From Lachnospiraceae bacterium UBA4381 (GTDB lineage: Bacteria; Bacillota; Clostridia; Lachnospirales; Lachnospiraceae): 6,302 nt of DNA. A program made the translations under genes and the position numbers. The notes beneath the pieces were generated by a model. The model made no database searches. It was not told the DNA's origin and saw only the letters and a program-made list of their open reading frames with translations. This document shows, piece after piece, positions 1 to 4,625 of this stretch. Location of the stretch: the NCBI GenBank assembly GCA_002391105.1, contig DGRT01000157.1:1-6302 (forward strand), in the 5' to 3' direction. Position 1 is the first letter of the stretch; the number at the start of each line of letters is the position of its first letter.

Positions 1-142
1 ATTTGAGAAAATTTATGAAGCTACCAAGATGATGAGCCTGCCTATGGGCGCTTTGTCGAGGGAAAATCAAAACATAAGGCTGTAATGGGAGAAGATGTAA
101 TGGAAGAGCTTTCGGACGCGGGTTCGATTCCCGCCTACTCCA
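1..142 (+). ncRNA. ssrA: tmRNA, 3' part (5' end outside window)
   Basis: This is the 3' portion of transfer-messenger RNA, which rescues stalled ribosomes by acting first as an alanyl-tRNA and then as a short mRNA. The tRNA-like end is clear. A 5-bp T stem (118-122 with 130-134) encloses the TTCGATT loop, followed by a 7-nt acceptor 3' strand (135-141) and discriminator A at 142. The TTTCGGAC block just before the T arm is typical of tmRNA, and there is no anticodon arm as in a normal tRNA. Upstream, AGCCT (35-39) can pair with AGGCT (77-81) around a GCC/GGC stem (40-42 with 47-49), consistent with the last pseudoknot. The tag-peptide reading frame and the 5' acceptor strand lie before the window. 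CCA is not encoded: the DNA continues TAT after the discriminator. The identity is firm; the exact pseudoknot pairing is by eye. Confidence 0.87.
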
Positions 143-180
143 TATCTGATATATATCATATAAATGGAGAAAATGATTAT

Positions 181-221
181 TACGAGGATGAGTTGCATAA
201 ACCTTCCTCGTATTTTTATTT
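181..221 (+). terminator. Intrinsic terminator of ssrA
   Basis: A perfect 8-bp stem, TACGAGGA (181-188) with TCCTCGTA (205-212), with a 16-nt loop, is followed directly by TTTTTATTT. It lies 38 nt after the mature tmRNA end and is placed to end the ssrA transcript. Confidence 0.88.
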
Positions 222-478
222 GTGAGCGGTTATTCCTTTGATTAATATTTAATGCATCTTGATACGCTCGATGTATTACCCCTGTTTCGTAGGGTAGTTA
301 TATTGCATCTGATTTTAATCTTTGGTAACTGATAGTCCAAAAGTAAGGTCACACTTCATTCGACTTTTCTTTTGTTTCGGTAAGTTATATATTAGGAATC
401 GGGATTTTATAGTTTGTAATTAAGTAACGGTTTCCTGGTACTTTCAGGATTACAGGAATTACTTTAGCAATGGAGCAA

Positions 479-506
479 TATCTATGTCGTATGGTATCCA
501 TAGATA
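479..506. repeat. Perfect 8-bp inverted repeat (hairpin)
   Basis: TATCTATG (479-486) pairs with CATAGATA (499-506) across a 12-nt loop. No T-run follows on the plus strand, so it does not look like a terminator for plus-strand transcription. It sits immediately upstream of the candidate -35 box at 509-514, so it could be an operator-like dyad or part of a larger folded RNA. The pairing is seen directly; any function is unknown. Confidence 0.45.
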
Positions 507-508
507 CT

Positions 509-536
509 TTGAAACCACATCTAACTTTTTGATAAT
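509..536 (+). promoter_or_regulatory. Candidate sigma-A promoter for the YprB-like gene
   Basis: TTGAAA (509-514) and GATAAT (531-536) each match the sigma-A consensus at 5 of 6 positions, with 16-bp spacing. This would start transcription near 543 and leave a leader of about 55 nt before the ATG at 597. A perfect TATAAT at 567-572 is an alternative -10, but it has no recognisable -35 and would leave a leader of only about 18 nt. Confidence 0.45.
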
Positions 537-596
537 GAGTATAGAGTATTAAAAGTAAAACAAATATATAATTATAGTCTGGGACAGGTTTGGTAA

Positions 597-1637
597 ATGG
601 AAAAAATAATCGAAAAAGTACCGGAGGACAGAGTTAAACTCTATGATGTAATAGATGACTGTTTTCCTGATAAAAAAGTCTGTATGTTTGATATAGAGAC
701 CACAGGTCTATCTCCTTTGAATTCTTTTACTTATATCATTGGTGTAAATATCAAGGTTGATGGCGAATGGAATATAATACAGCTTTTTAATGATGATGGT
801 AAATCAGAGCCGGAAATAATCAGAGCATTCCAGGAGATAATTAAGGACTACGAGATACTGATGGAGTTTAATGGAGACCGTTTTGATATTCCATATATTG
901 AAAAAAGGATGAATGTTATAGAACAGAAATTCCATATTTCTATGACGAATCATTTCAAAGATATCGTGAGCTTTGATCTTATGAAATGTATAAAACCATA
1001 TAAGTTTGCACTGGGGCTTCCTAATATTAAGCAGAAGACTATAGAGAAATATCTGGGGATTGACCGTGTTGATACTTATACGGGTGGTGAACTGATTAAT
1101 GTATATCTCAGTTATCTTACAACACATAATTCCCGTCACAGGGAAATGGTTCTTCGACATAATCGCGATGATATGGAGGGTATGATATTTCTATCGGCTG
1201 TTCTTTCTATTAATTCGCTTACCAAGGGTGATTATAATATACAGAATATTGAAACCGCTGCGAAGCCCGGTACGGATAGACTTATGCTGAGATTTTCTCT
1301 GGAAAATAGTCTTTCTCTTATTTCTGAGATTGATACCTGCGCCTATGGCTGTTCCCTCTCGGTTAAGGGACAAAGGACTATATTAAATGTTCCAATTAGC
1401 ATAAATACATATAGATATTATTATTCTGATAGAGAAAAGGATGGTTTTCTGGAAAAAAACGGCTTCTATGTTCCTTCGCACGGGACAAAGCTGAGCCTCA
1501 TTCCGGCATATAAGGAATCGGCAAGGTCAAAGGAATACTTTTATCTGCTTGGGGATGATTTCCTGGGCAGAAAAGAGGTGGTAAATGAATATATAAGTGC
1601 AATAATTACACAGATTCTTGAATATAAGGGCAGATGA
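597..1637 (+). CDS. YprB-like DEDD-fold (RNase H-like) exonuclease domain protein
   Basis: This 346-residue protein has the three exonuclease motifs of the DEDD/RNase H-like fold. Motif I is FDIETTG (D32, E34). Motif II is FNGDRFDIPYI at 91-101 (N92, D97). Motif III is RHNRDDMEGM at 187-196 (H188, D192). These acidic residues normally bind two metal ions for 3'-5' hydrolysis of DNA or RNA. The arrangement fits the RNase_H_2/YprB group; the substrate is unknown and activity is inferred. The C-terminal half (about 200-346) has no domain I can name; it contains a Tyr-rich stretch near 270. Bacillus YprB is encoded beside the helicase YprA, but no helicase gene is present here. The start ATG is preceded only by a weak GGGACAGG (581-588). 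A gap of more than 100 nt and a strong promoter separate it from the divIVA-type gene, so it is probably its own transcription unit. Confidence 0.8.
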   Translation: MEKIIEKVPEDRVKLYDVIDDCFPDKKVCMFDIETTGLSPLNSFTYIIGVNIKVDGEWNIIQLFNDDGKSEPEIIRAFQEIIKDYEILMEFNGDRFDIPYIEKRMNVIEQKFHISMTNHFKDIVSFDLMKCIKPYKFALGLPNIKQKTIEKYLGIDRVDTYTGGELINVYLSYLTTHNSRHREMVLRHNRDDMEGMIFLSAVLSINSLTKGDYNIQNIETAAKPGTDRLMLRFSLENSLSLISEIDTCAYGCSLSVKGQRTILNVPISINTYRYYYSDREKDGFLEKNGFYVPSHGTKLSLIPAYKESARSKEYFYLLGDDFLGRKEVVNEYISAIITQILEYKGR

Positions 1638-1672
1638 CTATTTTTAAGGGCATTTAAAATAAAAATTTGAGG

Positions 1673-1700
1673 TTGAAAGTGTCACAGAATATGTTATAAT
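1673..1700 (+). promoter_or_regulatory. Strong sigma-A promoter (extended -10) for divIVA-type gene
   Basis: TTGAAA (1673-1678) and a perfect TATAAT (1695-1700) are spaced by 16 bp. A TG at 1692-1693 makes an extended -10 (TGTTATAAT). Transcription should begin near 1707, giving a leader of about 54 nt before the ATG at 1761. This is the best promoter in the window and probably also feeds the downstream ruvAB genes by readthrough. Confidence 0.82.
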
Positions 1701-1744
1701 TTATGCAGACTGTACTGGCGGGGTGCTAGCTTAAAATTTTATTT

Positions 1745-1750
1745 GGAGGT
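1745..1750 (+). promoter_or_regulatory. Shine-Dalgarno site fixing the divIVA-type start
   Basis: GGAGGT lies 10 nt before ATG 1761. It overlaps an in-frame upstream TTG at 1743, which therefore cannot be the start. The next ATG (1764) would be 13 nt away, so 1761 is preferred. Confidence 0.85.
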
Positions 1751-1760
1751 CGAACTTATT

Positions 1761-2321
1761 ATGATGCAACCATTGGATATCAGATCACAGAGCTTTGGTA
1801 AAGGACTTTTCGGATATAAGAAAACTGATGTAGATCAGTATGTAGATACCGTTTACAGAGCCTATGATGAACTTTACACAGAGAACAAGAATCTTCGTGA
1901 TGAAAAGGATAGACTTAATAAGGTTATTGAAGAAAACCGAGTAAAGATTTTTGAACTTGAGAATAAGGCTGGTGGAGTTGTAGATAATTCCAAGGCAGAG
2001 GCTGAGGCTGAGAAGATTATTGCTGAAGCAAGAAAGACTGCTGCAGAGATCCTTGAAAGAGCAAAAACTGAAGGAGATAAGATTGCTGGTGGTTCCGGTG
2101 CTTCTAATACATTTGCAGATGCTGAGATAAAGAATGATGCTAAGGAAGCTGAGGATAAAGCTCAGTCAGCAACATCAAAGTTTTTCCAGCAGTCAAATGA
2201 TGAAGTATATGGAGATGGAGATGATGTCTTCGTGGGCGAGATAGAAGAAGCTCGTAAGCCTAACAAGGTTATGATCGGGGACGGAGAAGAAGAAGGATCA
2301 GATGATTTCGAATTCCTTTAA
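1761..2321 (+). CDS. divIVA: DivIVA-family cell division / polarity protein
   Basis: This 186-residue protein belongs to the DivIVA family: coiled-coil scaffold proteins that bind curved membrane at septa and poles and recruit division, growth or chromosome-anchoring partners. The N-terminus has the family signature: PLDI (4-7), then F12, a GLFGY loop (15-19) and VDQYVD (24-29). A heptad-like helix runs through about 30-70. An Ala/Glu-rich second coiled segment (79-108) follows. A low-complexity linker then leads to a very acidic tail (about 150-186) ending DDFEFL. In B. subtilis DivIVA the membrane-inserting loop carries F17-R18; the aligned pair here is L16-F17, still hydrophobic but without the arginine. 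The start was moved from an in-frame TTG at 1743 to ATG 1761 because that TTG overlaps the ribosome site and DivIVA proteins begin just before the PLDI motif. Family membership is firm; equivalence to B. subtilis DivIVA function is not. Confidence 0.88.
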   Translation: MMQPLDIRSQSFGKGLFGYKKTDVDQYVDTVYRAYDELYTENKNLRDEKDRLNKVIEENRVKIFELENKAGGVVDNSKAEAEAEKIIAEARKTAAEILERAKTEGDKIAGGSGASNTFADAEIKNDAKEAEDKAQSATSKFFQQSNDEVYGDGDDVFVGEIEEARKPNKVMIGDGEEEGSDDFEFL

Positions 2322-2342
2322 AATGATATTTATGACGTCTTA

Positions 2343-2377
2343 TAAAGAGTGCTGCAATATATTTGTAGCACTCTTTA
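2343..2377 (+). terminator. Hairpin after divIVA-type gene, possibly a leaky terminator
   Basis: An 11-bp perfect stem (2343-2353 with 2367-2377, core AAAGAGTGCT/AGCACTCTTT) can extend inward by about four more pairs, including one G-U. Only TTT inside the stem and a weak AGTGTTTC follow, so there is no good U-tract. It may therefore terminate only partly, letting ruvA-ruvB be transcribed at a lower level from the strong promoter at 1673. I see no good separate promoter between this hairpin and ruvA. Confidence 0.6.
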
Positions 2378-2414
2378 GTGTTTCTAGCACATCACGTTTT
2401 TACATATGAAATTC

Positions 2415-2420
2415 AGGAGA
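2415..2420 (+). promoter_or_regulatory. Shine-Dalgarno site fixing the ruvA start
   Basis: AGGAGA lies 5 nt before ATG 2426. This selects 2426 over the in-frame GTG at 2378, which would add 16 residues that RuvA proteins lack. Confidence 0.85.
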
Positions 2421-2425
2421 TAATA

Positions 2426-3031
2426 ATGATAGCTTTTATAAATGGCAGATTAGAGGATATAACTTCTCATACCGTTACTATAGAATCAAATGGTATCGGT
2501 TATGAGATTCTGGTTCCGGAATATGTACTTCGAGGACTCGGCAGCATCGGTAGTGAGGTAAAGATTATTACTTATCTCGATGTTAAAGAAGATGATATGA
2601 AGCTTTATGGTTTTCTTTCAAAGCAGGAGAAAACTCTTTTTAAGCAGCTCATAACGGTAAGTGGTATCGGACCTAAGGGGGCCATGAATATTCTGGATGA
2701 GCTTTCACCGGATAATCTTGTTGCTGCTATCATATCGGGAGATTCCAAGGCTATAGCCAAGGCAAGCGGTATAGGACCTAAGACGGCTCAGAAGGTGGTT
2801 ATCGAACTGAGGGATAAGGTTAGTCTTGAGGGGACTATATTTGATCAAAGTGGATATGAGGTTGATATGTCAAATGCTGACGAATCATCAAATGATATGT
2901 CCATCGCAGCCCAGGCGCTTGTAAGTCTCGGATATTCCAATTCCGAAGCCTTAAAGGCTATCAGAAAGATTGGAGACGTCAGCGGTATGAATACAAATGA
3001 GCTTATAAAAGAGGCTTTGAAGCATCTTTAA
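2426..3031 (+). CDS. ruvA: Holliday junction branch migration protein RuvA
   Basis: RuvA is the junction-binding subunit of the RuvAB complex. It forms tetramers that hold a four-way DNA junction in square-planar form and load the RuvB motor. The 201 residues match the usual family length. Domain I (about 1-63) is the OB fold beginning MIAFINGRL. It includes the acidic E55-D56 pair, at the same positions as the E. coli acidic pin that keeps strands apart at the crossover. Domain II carries two helix-hairpin-helix DNA-binding motifs, SGIGPK at 79-84 and SGIGPKTAQK at 114-123. After a linker (about 135-150), the C-terminal domain (about 152-201) should contact RuvB. The start was chosen from the Shine-Dalgarno site and the conserved MIA start. 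ruvB follows after 50 nt; no ruvC is seen in the window. All key features are intact. Confidence 0.97.
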   Translation: MIAFINGRLEDITSHTVTIESNGIGYEILVPEYVLRGLGSIGSEVKIITYLDVKEDDMKLYGFLSKQEKTLFKQLITVSGIGPKGAMNILDELSPDNLVAAIISGDSKAIAKASGIGPKTAQKVVIELRDKVSLEGTIFDQSGYEVDMSNADESSNDMSIAAQALVSLGYSNSEALKAIRKIGDVSGMNTNELIKEALKHL

Positions 3032-3081
3032 ACAGTGAATCATACCGCATTTAACAAATATTTATATTACTAAGGTTTATT

Positions 3082-4083
3082 ATGAAGAATAGAATAATTA
3101 CAACTGAAAATCTTGTCGAAGACGAGGCTATAGAAAAAAGTCTGAGACCTAAAAGCTTTGATGAATATATAGGGCAGAAGAAGGTTAAGGATAATCTTAA
3201 GGTTTTTGTCGAAGCAGCAAAAAAGAGGCATGAACCTCTGGACCATGTACTTCTCTATGGTCCTCCGGGACTTGGAAAAACAACACTGGCTACTATTGTT
3301 GCTGAGGAAATGGGTGTAAATATCAAGGTTACTTCTGGTCCTGCTATAGAAAAGCCCGGTGAACTCGCAGCGATTCTTAGTCAGCTATCTGAGAATGATG
3401 TGCTTTTTATTGATGAGATTCATAGACTTAGCAAGCAGGTCGAAGAGGTTCTGTATCCTGCTATGGAGGACTATGCAATCGATATAGTCATTGGTAAAGG
3501 AGAACAGTCCAGATCCATAAGACTGGATCTTCCAAAGTTTACGCTGATCGGAGCTACAACCAGAGCGGGTATGCTTTCTGCTCCACTAAGAGACAGATTT
3601 GGAGTGGTCAGCCGACTGGATCTGTATAATGTTGTAGAACTCATGAGTATAGTTATACGTTCAGCCGACGTGCTTGGGCTTAAGATAAATGATGAAGGCG
3701 CGCTTGAGATTGCTAAAAGATCACGTGGTACGCCAAGACTATCTAACAGACTCTTAAAAAGAGTAAGAGATTTTGCAGAGGTTGAACATCGCGGCGAAAT
3801 TGATTATAATGTAGCAAGGAGTGCGCTTGACAGATTAGATGTCGATGCATTTGGTCTGGATGATACAGACCGTAATATACTTAAAACCATCATTACGAAT
3901 TATGGCGGCGGACCTGTGGGACTTGATGTTCTTGCTGCAGCTATTGGTGAAGATTCCGGAACTATAGAGGATGTATATGAACCGTATCTTATAAAGACCG
4001 GACTTATAAACAGAACTCCCCGCGGGCGTATCGTGACAGAAAAAGCATATAAGCATCTTGGACTGGAGGATATGCTTGGTTAG
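3082..4083 (+). CDS. ruvB: Holliday junction branch migration ATPase RuvB
   Basis: RuvB is the AAA+ hexameric motor that pumps DNA through the RuvA-bound junction during recombination repair and replication-fork processing. The 333 residues match the usual length. Visible landmarks are the N-terminal segment with LRPKSFDEYIGQ (21-32), Walker A GPPGLGKT (60-67), Walker B LFIDEIHRL (108-116, D111/E112), sensor 1 GATTRAG (157-163), and LRDRFG (169-174) with the likely arginine finger R172. Sensor 2 is RGTPRLSNRLL (215-225, R219). The C-terminal winged helix (about 255-333) includes YGGGPVGLDVLA. The start ATG is preceded by TAAGG about 6 nt upstream. It is almost certainly co-transcribed with ruvA (50-nt gap, no terminator between). 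No key residue is missing. Confidence 0.98.
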   Translation: MKNRIITTENLVEDEAIEKSLRPKSFDEYIGQKKVKDNLKVFVEAAKKRHEPLDHVLLYGPPGLGKTTLATIVAEEMGVNIKVTSGPAIEKPGELAAILSQLSENDVLFIDEIHRLSKQVEEVLYPAMEDYAIDIVIGKGEQSRSIRLDLPKFTLIGATTRAGMLSAPLRDRFGVVSRLDLYNVVELMSIVIRSADVLGLKINDEGALEIAKRSRGTPRLSNRLLKRVRDFAEVEHRGEIDYNVARSALDRLDVDAFGLDDTDRNILKTIITNYGGGPVGLDVLAAAIGEDSGTIEDVYEPYLIKTGLINRTPRGRIVTEKAYKHLGLEDMLG

Positions 4084-4157
4084 TTTATAGTTTGAAGGGT
4101 TCTTTAAATTATATTTTAAATGACCGGCTTACACAGTCTGAAATAAAGTGGCTTTAT

Positions 4158-4163
4158 TATAAT
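4158..4163 (+). promoter_or_regulatory. Candidate -10 element upstream of zapA
   Basis: A perfect TATAAT lies in the 130-nt ruvB-zapA gap and would start transcription near 4170, giving a leader of about 44 nt. No convincing -35 is found at 15-18 bp; the best is TCTGAA at 4137-4142, which is weak. An AT-rich 7-bp hairpin, AATAAAG (4142-4148) with CTTTATT (4152-4158), overlaps the spacer. Readthrough from ruvB is equally possible. Confidence 0.35.
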
Positions 4164-4213
4164 CTGCTGAGTTCATCAGTAATGTATTAGTAACATACAG
4201 TGAGGTAATAGTT

Positions 4214-4618
4214 ATGGGACAGAAAAGGATAGATATACCTGTTGTAATCAATAATAAGGTTTATACATTAAGTGGATATGAAGGTGAGGAATATCTTCAG
4301 AATATAGCCACTTACATAAATGGAAAGATTGCAGAATGTAAGACTTCTGAAGAATATCGCAGAATGAATGTTGAATATCAGGGTGTACTTCTGGCTCTGA
4401 ATATTGCTGATGATTATTTTAAAGCTAAAGAAAAGGCTGATGAAGCATTTGTAGATAACTCAGATAAAGAGCAGCAGCTATATGAATTAAGACATGAGGT
4501 TATAGAGGCTCAGATTAAGCATGAGGCTGCTCTTAAGCTGGTGGAAGAATACAAAGAACAGGTTAATACTCTTCAGAAGAGGATAGTCCAGCTTGAAGCT
4601 GAGAATGAGAAGAGGTAA
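4214..4618 (+). CDS. zapA: Cell division protein ZapA
   Basis: ZapA binds FtsZ directly and bundles or cross-links protofilaments, stabilising the Z ring at mid-cell. The 134 residues have the family layout. A short N-terminal beta region (about 5-19, with VVINNKVYTLSGY) leads into the first helix (about 24-42, containing EEYLQNIATYINGKI). A long helical segment follows, with ALNIADDYFKAKEK at 61-74. A charged coiled coil (about 83-134) ends in the C-terminal tail. It is somewhat longer than the roughly 85-110 residues common in the family because of this coiled-coil tail, a form I expect in Clostridia. GAGGT (4202-4206) sits 7 nt before the ATG. It is followed after 7 nt by the U32 gene, whose ribosome site lies inside the last codons of zapA. 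The assignment rests on overall pattern, since ZapA has no catalytic motif. Confidence 0.87.
   Translation: MGQKRIDIPVVINNKVYTLSGYEGEEYLQNIATYINGKIAECKTSEEYRRMNVEYQGVLLALNIADDYFKAKEKADEAFVDNSDKEQQLYELRHEVIEAQIKHEAALKLVEEYKEQVNTLQKRIVQLEAENEKR
4611..4616 (+). promoter_or_regulatory. Shine-Dalgarno site of the U32 gene, inside the zapA end
   Basis: AGAGGT overlaps the last sense codons and the first base of the stop of zapA. It lies 9 nt before TTG 4626. This supports the TTG start and suggests translational coupling to zapA. Confidence 0.75.
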
Positions 4619-4625
4619 TACTATA

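Larger units (their letters stand above)
222..596. other. 375-nt intergenic region, no convincing gene, several hairpins
   Basis: No plus-strand frame stays open for a plausible gene. Visible structure includes a 7-bp hairpin with one G-U pair (275-281 with 292-298), a 6-bp stem (339-344 with 363-368), a 4-bp stem (434-437 with 445-448) and a perfect 8-bp hairpin (479-486 with 499-506). GGTTTC (429-434) could pair with GAAACC (511-516) and enclose the last two. On the minus strand one frame is open for 82 codons (388-633) and another for 37 codons (245-355), neither with a good ribosome site. Candidate promoter elements for the next gene lie at its right end. It could be an unrecognised RNA, a decayed gene or plain spacer; I recognise no known riboswitch or RNA family in it. 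Confidence 0.6.

Noticed and set aside
804..1160. 118-codon minus-strand open frame
   Set aside because: It is antisense to the exonuclease-domain gene, across its conserved motifs; it is a shadow of codon usage with no recognisable features.
1743..1760. Upstream in-frame TTG start for the divIVA-type gene
   Set aside because: The TTG overlaps the GGAGGT ribosome site itself, and the family N-terminus begins at the later ATG.
2378..2425. Upstream in-frame GTG start for ruvA
   Set aside because: It sits at the edge of the hairpin without a ribosome site; RuvA starts MIA, which matches the ATG at 2426 behind AGGAGA.
3835..4056. 73-codon minus-strand open frame
   Set aside because: It is antisense to the winged-helix domain of ruvB; no support for coding.
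4142..4158. 7-bp AT-rich hairpin after ruvB as a terminator
   Set aside because: The stem has only one G-C pair and no T-run follows, so it is too weak to call a terminator.
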